In this document: positions 1 through 9,426 of the stretch, piece by piece | How positions within the stretch are numbered: position 1 is the stretch's first letter | Layout: every line of letters starts with the position of its first letter | Origin: Nostoc sp. WHI | GTDB lineage: Bacteria > Cyanobacteriota > Cyanobacteriia > Cyanobacteriales > Nostocaceae | NCBI RefSeq assembly: GCF_015714725.1 | Contig: NZ_WBKM01000258.1 | Span: 18,833-82,832 of the forward strand | Direction of reading: 5' to 3' | Length of the DNA: 64,000 bases | Notes under the pieces: model-generated | Databases searched by the model: none | Told to the model about the DNA's origin: nothing | What the model saw: the letters and a program-made list of their open reading frames with translations, nothing else | Translations under genes and position numbers: made by a program

Positions 1-503
1 GTGATCGCTACCGCAGCCAAGGAAGTTGGTGTTGCAGGTATAATTGACCCGACAACTCTGGCTAACGCAACACTCCAAGAGATTGCTGACACACTTAGGA
101 TAGCTATTTCAGAAAGGAACGACACCAGTAATGGTGGAGCGGCGGCAGTAGTACTGGACGAAGCAAATGGAGCTAAACATGGGTCAACTGTTACCTTAAG
201 AATCGAAGATTTACTGATAAACCTCATTGCCCAACAAACAGGATTTCCACAAGAGAGTATCACCCTGCAGATCAGACTGCTGGATGATCTCAACTTAGAT
301 TCCATTAAAGCAGGGGAAGTGATCGCTACCGCAGCTAAGGAAGTTGGTGTTGCAGGCATAATTGACCCGACAACTCTGGCCAACGCAACCATCCAAGAGG
401 TTGCTGAGGCACTTAGGATAGCTGTTTCAGAAAGGAACGGAACCAGTAATGGTGGAGCGGTGGTAGAGGTACTGAACGAAGCAAATGGAACTAAGAATCG
501 ATC
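1..503 (+). repeat. Near-identical tandem ACP-encoding repeat, period 318 bp
   Basis: Bases 1-185 and 319-503 are highly similar, differing at scattered positions only, with a period of exactly 318 bp (106 codons). The repeat covers the second half of the ACP and the Asn/Gly-rich linker after it. The similarity is visible at DNA level, so the ACP duplication is recent or maintained by gene conversion. More copies may lie upstream of the window. Confidence 0.9.
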
Positions 504-3500
504 AGCCGTTATTTTGAAAGAAGCTACCGAAGCTAAAAACCTTACTGATTTGCCAGTAGCAATGCCTGAGAACAAACGCCAGGCTCAGGTGCGTGACTAC
601 ATTGTCCAAGCAGTTGTAGAGGAATTTACACCAGTTACCTTAGGCAAACATTCCGAGGAAAAATGGCAAACCGCAAACGTACTTATCCTCTGTGAATCCG
701 GCGAACTAGGCATAGCAGAGGCATTGTGCGGTCAACTCCACAGTCAAGGGGCTTTAGTTCAAACCGTATCCTTTGCCGAGGCAGGCACTCAGGCACTAAT
801 TGAAAGCATCGATTTCACTCACTTCGTTGCTGTGCTTCCCCGGACAACGAGCGTAGAGTCCTCAACAGACGGTCGTTTGCTCGATATGATTGAACGTTTA
901 CGCAGCGTAGCTACCCCACCTGCGATCGCAGGTGCTTCCCGTGAGCATACAACGGTAGCGTATGTCCAATTTGGTGGGGGACATTTCGGCACACAACCAC
1001 CACTAGCCGATATTGAGCAATGCTGTGCAATTGGTTTTGCCGCCAGCGTTCATCTTGAGCGGGCTGATCTGAAAGTGCGGGTAATTGATTTCTCCCCTAC
1101 AGTAATTCCAACCAAGCTGGCTGAATGCGTGATTAGAGAACTCTCCACCGCACATGTCTATATGACTGCGGGCTATGACGAGCATTTAACTCGCTACGTT
1201 CCCCGGCCCCAGGTGCAAGAACCTGTAAAGTATCAAAGCCGTGGAATAACATGGTCATCTGACGATGTTGTTCTTGTTACTGGTGGAGGAAAGGGGATCA
1301 CGGCAGAGTGCGCCCTAGCTTTAGCTCGGGATACAGGGGTTCGTATGGCACTCATCGGTCGCTCACCGCACCCTAACGGAAACATTGAAAGACGTGGAGG
1401 CGGGAGTGCAGAAATAGCCCGCACTCTTGAAAGATTCAATGCCGAGGGACTGATTTGCCAGTACTATGAGTGTGATATTTCAGACTTTGACTCGGTAGCG
1501 TCTCTCATTAAGCAAGTACAGCAAGATTTAGGCGAGATCGCAGGAGTGCTTCATGGGGCTGCCCTCAACAAGCCCCGGTTAGTAGAGCAGGTATCTGCAG
1601 AATCGGCGTTTGATGAAGTCAAACCTAAGCTCAAAGGTGTCCTGAATCTATGTCAAGCGCTTGCAAACACATCACTGAAGCTTTTTGCTGGTTTCTCGTC
1701 AGTTATCGGCATCACAGGGATGCAACGCAATGCTTGGTATGGCTTCGCCAACGAAACTCTGGATCTGATTTTACGCCGCTTTAAAGCTCAACACCCACAA
1801 ACCGCTACGATCGCAATCGCATTCAGTGTGTGGGAAGAAGTGGGGATGGGTGTACGGATGGGAAGCGTTCGAAACCTCGCTAAGATTGGGATTAAGGCGA
1901 TTCCCAAAGATGTGGGCGTAGCTCGATTCCTTCATCTGATAAAGAACGACCCTGGAGATATCCGCATTGTAGTTGCAGCCCCAATGCAAGCTCTATCTGC
2001 TTTTGAGTCAAGCGGCTTAGATACCTGGTATCCACAAAGATTCTTACCTCGTGCTGAGTTAAAATTTCTGGAGCGAATCCTTCTATGCGAACCTGGGGTG
2101 GAGATTGTTGCACGGGCGCACCTCAGCTTGGAGCGGGATTCGTACCTGTTGGATCACCTCTACAAGGGGTCTTACCTTTTTCCAACTGTCTTTGGCTTAG
2201 AAGCTATGGCACAAGCAGTTGCCTATGTAACGCAGCAGCCAAGCTTCCCAGCGATTCGCATTGAAGATGTTCGCCTTGAGCGTCCTATAGTCGTAGACCC
2301 AGATAAGGGAGTGGACATTGAAATTCGGGCGGAGGTACCTGAACAAGAGTTTAAGAATTCTTTGCAGAGGGTATATGTGACGATTAAGACTGAGCAAACA
2401 GGATTCGCTATCAACCATTTTTCTGCTACATTTGTATTGGGTGTAGAAAAAAACCCACCAAAGGAGTATATTAAACTTCCAGAAGCGCCTCTGGATATTG
2501 AGCCTCAAGCTGATCTCTACAGTTGGTTGCTATTCCAGGGTTCCAGCTTCCAACGCTTGCAGCAGATTTATACCCTAAATTCCCGAGAGTGTGTATTCCG
2601 AACACAAATAAACTCATTCTCAGTAGGGGGTAAACAAGACAGTTTAAATCGGGCACAAGGGCCATTCTGGCTTGGAGACCCGTATTGCAGAGATTCACTA
2701 CTCCAAGTTGGACAGCTGGTAATTCCGCAAGACATTTGCTTGCCCATCCACATCGACAGCATTGATATCTACCAACCAAATGATGATGTTTCTTCTTATA
2801 TCGGCATCACTAAGCCTCAAGGTCGGGAAGGCAAACAGTATAACAATAGTGTTTTTGCCACTACTCCAGATGGGCAACTTGTAGAAAGGCTGAATGGGTA
2901 TCAATTGCGGATACTAGAGCATCGCAAAGATAATCCTACTGTGGAAGAACTGGCCGATCCTAGTCAAAGGGATGAGTGGATTCTCCGCAGAAAATTGAGC
3001 AATCAAGCCCAACTTTTCAGAGTTGCTGCCCCAGAAGTTTCCTTGGCCTACTTTCCTCGTATACATGCTCTATCGGCAACAGAGCGTCACGAACGAGAAC
3101 TGCCCCTATTCCACAAAACTATCGGTCAATTACTTCGCAGTAATTCCAATCTGATACCAGAGATCCAGATTAAATGGACAAAGTCTGGAAAACCGATGGT
3201 TGATGGACTAGAAGACCAAGGAGTGGAAGTTTCTCTTTCCCATGAGGAGCGTGTTTGTATTTGTGTTGCTGGACGAGGACCGCAAGGTTGTGATATTGAG
3301 TCAGTGACACATCGAACACGAGAAGACTGGACGGCTTTACTAAGTAATTCCCGAGATGGGTTAATGCAACAGTTACTTAGTAGTAAAAGTTCAGTAGCTC
3401 ATGCTGGTACGCGAATTTGGACGGCTGTGGAAGCTTTACGTAAAGCTATTGAGGCTAAAACGATTAACTTAGTAATCGACCGTATAGAAGGAGACAGCGT

Positions 3501-3618
3501 TCTGTTCCTTGATACTGCTTCCAATGGTCAACTCAAAGTCCTCACTTTCCCTGTTAGACTGACACGAGATTTTGAAAAAATGGTTGCTCTGGTGGTGCAG
3601 GATATCAAGTCCACTTAA
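1..3618 (+). CDS. Iterative type I PKS, C-terminal part (ACP-ACP-KR-DH-PPTase), 5' truncated by window edge
   Basis: This is the C-terminal 1205 residues of a multidomain polyketide or fatty-acid-like synthase. The reading frame is open at base 1, and the first GTG is an internal codon, because the same sequence recurs inside the second ACP; KS and AT should lie upstream. Domains in order are: the end of one ACP (residues 1-45); a complete ACP (about 65-150) with the phosphopantetheine serine S101 in LDSIK; a KR structural region (about 195-410); a KR with TGGGKGIT at 427-434, S566/S567, Y580 and N584; a hot-dog dehydratase (about 695-1000) with H719 in LLDH and EAMAQA; and a fused Sfp-type phosphopantetheinyl transferase (about 1040-1205) with GCDIE at 1096-1100 and WTAVEALRK at 1140-1148. 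This order resembles enediyne PKSE, although PKSE usually has one ACP and PUFA synthases have several. The domain calls are firm; the product is unknown. Confidence 0.9.
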   Translation: MIATAAKEVGVAGIIDPTTLANATLQEIADTLRIAISERNDTSNGGAAAVVLDEANGAKHGSTVTLRIEDLLINLIAQQTGFPQESITLQIRLLDDLNLDSIKAGEVIATAAKEVGVAGIIDPTTLANATIQEVAEALRIAVSERNGTSNGGAVVEVLNEANGTKNRSAVILKEATEAKNLTDLPVAMPENKRQAQVRDYIVQAVVEEFTPVTLGKHSEEKWQTANVLILCESGELGIAEALCGQLHSQGALVQTVSFAEAGTQALIESIDFTHFVAVLPRTTSVESSTDGRLLDMIERLRSVATPPAIAGASREHTTVAYVQFGGGHFGTQPPLADIEQCCAIGFAASVHLERADLKVRVIDFSPTVIPTKLAECVIRELSTAHVYMTAGYDEHLTRYVPRPQVQEPVKYQSRGITWSSDDVVLVTGGGKGITAECALALARDTGVRMALIGRSPHPNGNIERRGGGSAEIARTLERFNAEGLICQYYECDISDFDSVASLIKQVQQDLGEIAGVLHGAALNKPRLVEQVSAESAFDEVKPKLKGVLNLCQALANTSLKLFAGFSSVIGITGMQRNAWYGFANETLDLILRRFKAQHPQTATIAIAFSVWEEVGMGVRMGSVRNLAKIGIKAIPKDVGVARFLHLIKNDPGDIRIVVAAPMQALSAFESSGLDTWYPQRFLPRAELKFLERILLCEPGVEIVARAHLSLERDSYLLDHLYKGSYLFPTVFGLEAMAQAVAYVTQQPSFPAIRIEDVRLERPIVVDPDKGVDIEIRAEVPEQEFKNSLQRVYVTIKTEQTGFAINHFSATFVLGVEKNPPKEYIKLPEAPLDIEPQADLYSWLLFQGSSFQRLQQIYTLNSRECVFRTQINSFSVGGKQDSLNRAQGPFWLGDPYCRDSLLQVGQLVIPQDICLPIHIDSIDIYQPNDDVSSYIGITKPQGREGKQYNNSVFATTPDGQLVERLNGYQLRILEHRKDNPTVEELADPSQRDEWILRRKLSNQAQLFRVAAPEVSLAYFPRIHALSATERHERELPLFHKTIGQLLRSNSNLIPEIQIKWTKSGKPMVDGLEDQGVEVSLSHEERVCICVAGRGPQGCDIESVTHRTREDWTALLSNSRDGLMQQLLSSKSSVAHAGTRIWTAVEALRKAIEAKTINLVIDRIEGDSVLFLDTASNGQLKVLTFPVRLTRDFEKMVALVVQDIKST

Positions 3619-3726
3619 TCAGCAGTTGCTTTGCTGCGAGCGTGAAGATTATGAATCAAGCACTGAAACACCATCACGCTCAACCTCAAATTTTACCAAC
3701 TCAAACTATTAGTAAATGAAAGGAAA

Positions 3727-5574
3727 ATGTCAATGAACAACACTCAGTCCCAAGTCTATGATGTTGTAATTATGGGCGCTGGCATAGCGGGAGTTTCTCA
3801 AGCTCGCCACCTCTTGCTCAATATTCCAAACATCAAGGTTGCTTTAGTCGATCCTCGTCCCGAAGAGCGAACAGAAAAGGATTTGAAAGTTGGGGAATCA
3901 ACTGTTGAAATCTCCACTCTCTTTTTCGGCAAGGAGTTGGGTCTTTATGATTACTTGATTGAAAATCATCCTCCCAAGTACGGATTAAACTTTCATTGGC
4001 CTAAAGAAACCGAAAACACGGAAACCATTGATGACTACCATCACATTTGGTGTACTCGACAACCCTCGCTTGCTTCCACGCTAATGAACCGTGCTAAGTT
4101 CGAGCGGGACGTACTAAAAATGAATAAGCAAATGGGAGCTAGCTTTTACAACGGTCGTGTAGTCGATGTAGACCTGACTTCTGGTGATGCCCTCAACACT
4201 GTTAAAGTTAAACTTGATGAGGGATACCTCGAACTTAAAGCTAAACATGTTGTTGATGCTGCTGGTCGTAAGTTCATTATTGGCCGCAAGGTAGACAATG
4301 TCATCTTTGATTCTGAAGACCTCTATGATGTCAACAATGGCTCGGCATGGGTACGCGTTAAAAATGTGGATCGCACCATTTTTCATAGTGGTTATGACCC
4401 GTTAGGTGCAACATGCAGCCATTACTATGCCACCAATCACATGATGGGACACGGCCATTGGGTATGGATAATTCCGACGGATAGCCAGACTATGGAATTG
4501 TCAATTGGGGTAGCCCATCATCATCAAGTTATCCCTGCTCAGAGTGTCAACACTAAGGAAAAGTTTTATGCCTTTCTAGAGGCAAATCACAACCTTGTCT
4601 ACCAACTGCTCAAGAGCGGAGAAGACATCGACTTTCATTACTTGCCCAGGTTGGCGCATAAAAGTAAGACTTTGTTTTCTCAAGACAACTGGTACGTAGT
4701 AGGTGATGCGGCAGCCATCTTCGATCCCTTCTATTCCTTAGGAATGGTGATGATGACCTTTGGCATTGAGAGCATCACAGAAATTGTCCGTGCGAAGTTA
4801 GCAGATGAGCCAGATGTAGAGAGGAAGCGAACTGTTTATAATGCCTTCAATATTGGAACTATCCGCTCTAGCAATCATCTCATCCATGCTCACGATAGGC
4901 AACTTGGTCACGCTAGTATCATGAGCTGGCGCATATATTTAGAAAATATGTGGTGGTTCGGGATAATAGTGCCTATGTATGTAGGCAAATGGCATTTAGA
5001 TCTAAAGTTTCTCCGTAAGTTCGGTCAACAAGGTCGTCACATTATCACCTCTCTGATGACTGATGTGTATGAGCAGTGTGATCAACTAATAGAAAAAAAG
5101 GCCAACATTGGATTGATGTATACCCATCGAGCGGATCAATTGCCTTTTCACTACTATGTAACCAGGGATTTCGATACTTATCTACAAGACAGCAAGTATG
5201 AACCTCAGAGGAGCAATGTCTTTGCATATGTAAAAAACACCTACTTCTTTGTTGCCCTGTGGTATCTGAAGTTCCTGTGGAAGGGTTTTGGTATTTCTGG
5301 TTTATTATCACCGCGAAATCTTTACCACGTATTCAAGTTGTTGAAAGCATCTGCTGAGTCTGCATTGGACGAATTGATTTTCAAGTTTAAGACCAGAGGC
5401 TTACCAGCCAACAGTATCGTCGCTAAGGCTAGGCAAGAGTTCGAGAGTTATGAATACCAACCTGAATTGCAGCCTTGGACAAAGAACGTAGCTGAACAAT
5501 CCTTGCAATCAAATGGCAAAAATGCACCAAAAGCTCCAGAACTAGTGAACCTTAAGGCTGAAATACATTCTTAG
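3727..5574 (+). CDS. Flavin-dependent halogenase, copy 1
   Basis: This 615-residue protein belongs to the tryptophan-halogenase-like FAD family, whose members use FADH2, oxygen and halide to halogenate a substrate. Visible motifs are the FAD-binding GAGIAG (G17-x-G19-x-x-G22), K54 within KVGES (the usual position of the catalytic lysine) and the halogenase signature WVWIIP at 245-250. A GDAAAIFDPFYSLG segment near residues 325-340 is the second FAD contact. It is longer than tryptophan halogenases (about 530), with a C-terminal extension of unknown role. The start is ATG 3727, preceded by AAAGG. It lies 108 bp after the PKS gene, on the same strand. The motifs support true halogenation, but the substrate (PKS-bound chain or free molecule) cannot be told. 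Confidence 0.9.
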   Translation: MSMNNTQSQVYDVVIMGAGIAGVSQARHLLLNIPNIKVALVDPRPEERTEKDLKVGESTVEISTLFFGKELGLYDYLIENHPPKYGLNFHWPKETENTETIDDYHHIWCTRQPSLASTLMNRAKFERDVLKMNKQMGASFYNGRVVDVDLTSGDALNTVKVKLDEGYLELKAKHVVDAAGRKFIIGRKVDNVIFDSEDLYDVNNGSAWVRVKNVDRTIFHSGYDPLGATCSHYYATNHMMGHGHWVWIIPTDSQTMELSIGVAHHHQVIPAQSVNTKEKFYAFLEANHNLVYQLLKSGEDIDFHYLPRLAHKSKTLFSQDNWYVVGDAAAIFDPFYSLGMVMMTFGIESITEIVRAKLADEPDVERKRTVYNAFNIGTIRSSNHLIHAHDRQLGHASIMSWRIYLENMWWFGIIVPMYVGKWHLDLKFLRKFGQQGRHIITSLMTDVYEQCDQLIEKKANIGLMYTHRADQLPFHYYVTRDFDTYLQDSKYEPQRSNVFAYVKNTYFFVALWYLKFLWKGFGISGLLSPRNLYHVFKLLKASAESALDELIFKFKTRGLPANSIVAKARQEFESYEYQPELQPWTKNVAEQSLQSNGKNAPKAPELVNLKAEIHS

Positions 5575-5615
5575 GTTCAATAGTTGCCTTGCTTGAGCTT
5601 TGAAGATTACAAATC

Positions 5616-5742
5616 ATATCATGTCCGGCCAATCACTTACGGTATGTCATTGCGAATGTAACGCAGTGAAATGAAGCAATCGCAAGGTTTTGAGATTGCC
5701 ACGCGACCCTCGCAATGACAAGCATTTAAACGGACATGATAT
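5616..5742. mobile_element. MITE-like element, 127 bp, ends ATATCATGTCCG
   Basis: The perfect 12-bp inverted ends ATATCATGTCCG (5616-5627) and CGGACATGATAT (5731-5742) enclose a GC-richer core carrying a second inverted pair (TGTCATTGCGA and TCGCAATGACA). The sequence after the PKS gene (3640-3670) is paralogous to this flank and runs through without the insert, which marks the insertion point. It has no coding capacity. Confidence 0.8.
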
Positions 5743-5753
5743 CAAGCATTGTG

Positions 5754-5819
5754 GTGATGGTGTTTTAGAGCTATAGAACGAGCTTGCCCAAAGACTTAAT
5801 CTGACGGAAACACCATCAC
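5754..5819. terminator. Long inverted repeat upstream of halogenase copy 2
   Basis: GTGATGGTGTTT (5754-5765) pairs perfectly with AAACACCATCAC (5808-5819) across a 42-base loop. The right arm also precedes halogenase 1 (about 3668-3679), but the left arm does not. It could be an attenuator or an accident of the duplication; there is no clear T-run after it. Confidence 0.3.
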
Positions 5820-5868
5820 GCTCAACCCAAAACTTTACCAACTCAAACTATTAGTGAGTGAAAAAGAA

Positions 5869-7704
5869 ATGTCAATGAATAACACTCAGTCCCAAGTCTA
5901 TGATGTTGTAATTATAGGCGCTGGCATAGCGGGAGTTTCTCAAGCTCGCCACCTCTTGCTTAATATTCCAAACATTAAGATTGCTTTAGTCGATCCCCGT
6001 CCGGAAGAGCGAACAGAAAAGGATTTGAAAGTTGGGGAGTCAACTGTTGAAATCTCCACTCTCTTTTTCGGCAAGGAGTTGGGTCTATATGAATACATGG
6101 TTGAAAATCATCCGCCGAAATTCGGATTGAACTATCATTGGGCTAAAGAACCTGAAAAAACAGAAGCTATTGATGATTATTATCACGTCTGGTCTATTAA
6201 GCAGCCCCCGCTTGCTTCCACACTGATGAACCGTGCTAAGTTCGAGCGGGACGTACTAAAAATGAATAAGCAAATGGGGGCTAGTTTTTACAATGGTCGT
6301 GTAGTTGATGTAGACCTAGCTTCTGGTGATGCCCTTAACACTGTGAAAGTCAAACTTGATGAGGGATACCTTGAACTTAAAGCCAAACATGTTGTTGATG
6401 CTGCTGGTCGTAAGTTCATTATTGGCCACAAGACAGACAATATCGTTTTTGGTTCTGAAAACCTCCACGGCCTCAGCAATGGCTCCGCATGGGTACGAGT
6501 TAAAAGTGTCGATCGCACCATTTTTCATAGTGGTTACGATCCGTTAGGTGGTACATGCAGCCATTATTATGCCACTAATCACATGATGGGACACGGCCAT
6601 TGGGTGTGGATAATTCCGACGGATACCCAGACGATGGAATTGTCAATTGGGGTAGCCCATCATCATCAAGTTATCCCTGCTCAGAGTCTCAACACGAAGG
6701 AAAAGTTTTATGCCTTTTTAGAGGCAAATCACAACCTTGTCTACCAACTGCTCAAGAGCGGAGAAGACATCGACTTCCATTACTTGCCCAGGTTGGCGCA
6801 TAAGAGTAAGACTTTGTTTTCTCAAGACAACTGGTACGTAGTTGGTGATGCGGCAGCCATTTTCGATCCCTTCTATTCCTTAGGAATGGTGATGATGACG
6901 TTTCAAATGGAAAGCGTCACAGAAATTATTCGTGCGAAGTTAGCAGATGAGCCAGATGTAGAGAAGAAGCGGACTGTTTATAATGCCTTCAATCTTGGAT
7001 ACATAGAGTCTTCCAATCATCTCCTCCGCGAACACGACAAGCAACTTGGCCACGCTAGTATCATGAGCTGGCGCATATATTTAGAAAATATGTGGTGGTT
7101 TGGAATGATAGTGCCTATGTATGTAGGAAAATGGCATTTAGATCTGAAGTTTCTCCGCAAGTTTGGCAAACAAAGTCGTGGAGTTGTTAGAAAACTGATG
7201 GTTCATGTATACGAGCAGTTTAACGAACTTATAGAAAAAGATGCGAACATTGGACTGATGTATGTCCATCGAGGAGGACAACTACCCTTTGGTTACTATA
7301 TAACCCAGGAATTCGACAGTTATCTACAGAACACTAAGTACGAACCCCAACGGTGCAATGTCTTTGCATACATGAAAAATATCTACTTCTTTGTTGCTCT
7401 GTGGTACTTAAAATTTCTGTGGAAGGGTTTTGGTATTAGTGGCTTGTTATCACCGAAAAATCTTTACCACGTATTCAATTTGTTGAAAGCATCTGGTGAA
7501 TCCGCCTTGGATGAATTGATTTTCAAGTTTAAGACCAAAGGCGTACCAGCCAGCAGTATCATCGCCGACTTAACAGAAGAGTTCAAGAGTTATCAATATC
7601 AACCTGAATTGCAACCTTGGACAGAGAAGGTAACTGAACAATCCTTACAATCAAATAGTAAAAATGCAGCAAAATCTCCAGAGCTAGTAACACTAGATGT
7701 TTAA
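5869..7704 (+). CDS. Flavin-dependent halogenase, copy 2
   Basis: This 611-residue protein is a close paralogue of the upstream halogenase, with about 11 differences in the first 100 residues, mostly conservative. It keeps the FAD motif GAGIAG, KVGES and WVWIIP (245-250), so both copies look catalytically intact. Divergence concentrates at residues 70-110, 185-205 and in the C-terminal third (about 370-480), regions where substrate specificity could differ. An upstream in-frame GTG at 5854 would add five residues; ATG 5869 is chosen because it matches the start of copy 1. The upstream region is also duplicated, so the copy unit included non-coding DNA. The pair could add two halogens at different positions or merely raise dose. 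Confidence 0.9.
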   Translation: MSMNNTQSQVYDVVIIGAGIAGVSQARHLLLNIPNIKIALVDPRPEERTEKDLKVGESTVEISTLFFGKELGLYEYMVENHPPKFGLNYHWAKEPEKTEAIDDYYHVWSIKQPPLASTLMNRAKFERDVLKMNKQMGASFYNGRVVDVDLASGDALNTVKVKLDEGYLELKAKHVVDAAGRKFIIGHKTDNIVFGSENLHGLSNGSAWVRVKSVDRTIFHSGYDPLGGTCSHYYATNHMMGHGHWVWIIPTDTQTMELSIGVAHHHQVIPAQSLNTKEKFYAFLEANHNLVYQLLKSGEDIDFHYLPRLAHKSKTLFSQDNWYVVGDAAAIFDPFYSLGMVMMTFQMESVTEIIRAKLADEPDVEKKRTVYNAFNLGYIESSNHLLREHDKQLGHASIMSWRIYLENMWWFGMIVPMYVGKWHLDLKFLRKFGKQSRGVVRKLMVHVYEQFNELIEKDANIGLMYVHRGGQLPFGYYITQEFDSYLQNTKYEPQRCNVFAYMKNIYFFVALWYLKFLWKGFGISGLLSPKNLYHVFNLLKASGESALDELIFKFKTKGVPASSIIADLTEEFKSYQYQPELQPWTEKVTEQSLQSNSKNAAKSPELVTLDV

Positions 7705-7947
7705 ATACAACCTGAAACCAAGGCGTTAAAAAACCATTACTGATTTTGGTTAAAAGAGAACAGTAAGGTGAAGGGTAGTCTAGTAATTCTGTTGTTAATA
7801 CTGTGTATTAAAGACAAAACAAGAGATTTAAAAGACTACCATCTCTGTTCTCAATGTGAGTTTTGTTGGAATTAAGTCTAACTAAGAAATCGGGAAATTT
7901 ATCTCTACTTTCTTGGTTAAGAACTGTTTTAATTAAGGAAAAAAGGT

Positions 7948-9306
7948 ATGATTACTCAAACTAAAGTTAGCGATATTTTCAATAGACAAAGGCAATTTTT
8001 CAGTGCAGGTAAAACAAAAAATGTTGAATTTAGGATCGAGCAACTGAAAAATTTAGAGCAAGCAATTGAGGTTAATAAAGGTCTTATTATCAAAGCTTTA
8101 AAAGCTGATTTAAATAAACCAGGATTTGAAGCTTATTTTGAAATGATGGGAGTTTTAAGTGAAATTAAGTACGCCGTCAAAAATATTAAATCTTGGACAA
8201 AAGCCCAAAAAATCGGTACTCCATTTCATCAGTTTTTATCTTCAGCCAAAGTTTATAAGGAACCTCTTGGTGTAGTCCTGATTATTGGCCCTTGGAATTA
8301 TCCAATTAATTTAATGCTAGTTCCTTTAGTGGGTGCGATCGCAGCTGGAAATTGTTCGATTTTAAAACCTTCAGAAATAGCCTCACACACCTCTTCGGTT
8401 ATAGCTGAAATCATCCAAAAAACTTTTGATCCATCTTTTATTGCTGTTATTGAAGGAGGTGTAGAAACTAGCAAAGAACTTTTATCAGAAAGTTTCGATC
8501 ATATCTTTTTTACTGGAGGAACTGACATCGGGAAAATTGTTATGTCATCTGCCGCCCAAAATCTCACCCCAGTCACCCTTGAGCTAGGTGGAAAAAGTCC
8601 TTGTATTGTTGATGATAATGTAAACATTGAATATACTGCCAAAAGAATTGTTTGGGGAAAATTCAGCAATGCAGGTCAAACTTGTACTGCTCCTGACTAT
8701 CTTCTGGTAAAGAAAAACATAAAAAAAGAATTGTTGAACAGTATCAAAAAACATATACAAAAATTTTATGGGGAGGAGCCATCAAAAAGCCATAGCTATG
8801 CACGAATAATCAATCAAAGACATTTTTCTCGTCTTTCTCAATTACTGAAAGATGGTGAAATTTTCGTAGGAGGAGATACTAATTTAGAGGAACTATATAT
8901 TGCTCCCACTGTAATAGATCAAGTTTCTTGGAAAGACAAGGTTATGCAAGAAGAGATTTTTGGGCCTATTCTTCCTGTGTTGGAATATACACATTTATCA
9001 GAGGCGATTGACCTTGTTAACAAACAACCAAAACCACTCGCTCTATACTTCTTCTCGATCAACAAAAAAAATCAAGAGTTGGTTTTGCAGGAAACTGCAT
9101 CAGGTGGTGTCTGTATCAATGATACTGTCATGCATTTGACTGTTCCGGCTTTACCTTTCGGCGGAGTCGGAGCTAGCGGCTTTGGTCGTTATCACGGTAA
9201 GGCTGGCTTTGATACCTTTTCTTATCAAAGAGGAGTATTAAACAAATCTTTTCTTCTCGATCTGAATTGGAGATATCCTCCGTATCTAGAAAAAAAGAAG
9301 CACTAA
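7948..9306 (+). CDS. Aldehyde dehydrogenase (class 3 / fatty aldehyde type)
   Basis: This 452-residue NAD(P)-dependent aldehyde dehydrogenase has the compact length typical of the ALDH3 branch, which oxidises long-chain and aromatic aldehydes to acids. Visible motifs are WNYP, KPSE, the general base E212 in ELGGKSP, the nucleophile C246 in AGQTCTAPD and EEIFGPILPV. The C-terminal tail is basic (LEKKKH) and could sit near membranes. The start ATG is preceded by AAGGAAAAAAGG. It is followed by the carotenoid-oxygenase homologue; a natural reading is that the oxygenase makes an aldehyde that this enzyme oxidises. Codon use is noticeably AT-rich compared with its neighbours. Confidence 0.9.
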   Translation: MITQTKVSDIFNRQRQFFSAGKTKNVEFRIEQLKNLEQAIEVNKGLIIKALKADLNKPGFEAYFEMMGVLSEIKYAVKNIKSWTKAQKIGTPFHQFLSSAKVYKEPLGVVLIIGPWNYPINLMLVPLVGAIAAGNCSILKPSEIASHTSSVIAEIIQKTFDPSFIAVIEGGVETSKELLSESFDHIFFTGGTDIGKIVMSSAAQNLTPVTLELGGKSPCIVDDNVNIEYTAKRIVWGKFSNAGQTCTAPDYLLVKKNIKKELLNSIKKHIQKFYGEEPSKSHSYARIINQRHFSRLSQLLKDGEIFVGGDTNLEELYIAPTVIDQVSWKDKVMQEEIFGPILPVLEYTHLSEAIDLVNKQPKPLALYFFSINKKNQELVLQETASGGVCINDTVMHLTVPALPFGGVGASGFGRYHGKAGFDTFSYQRGVLNKSFLLDLNWRYPPYLEKKKH

Positions 9307-9426
9307 CTACAGGATAAAAACTGTTTCAAAAATGTTGACGATCCTATCTGGATTGACAAGTCCATTCACTGATTTGCAAGTCTATAACCTACTACTCAAA
9401 AATATTTACTTCTTAAGAGGCAAGCA

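Noticed and set aside
1..3. GTG at base 1 as the start of the PKS gene
   Set aside because: The same GTG codon lies inside the second ACP copy (319-321), so this is an internal valine codon and the gene continues upstream.
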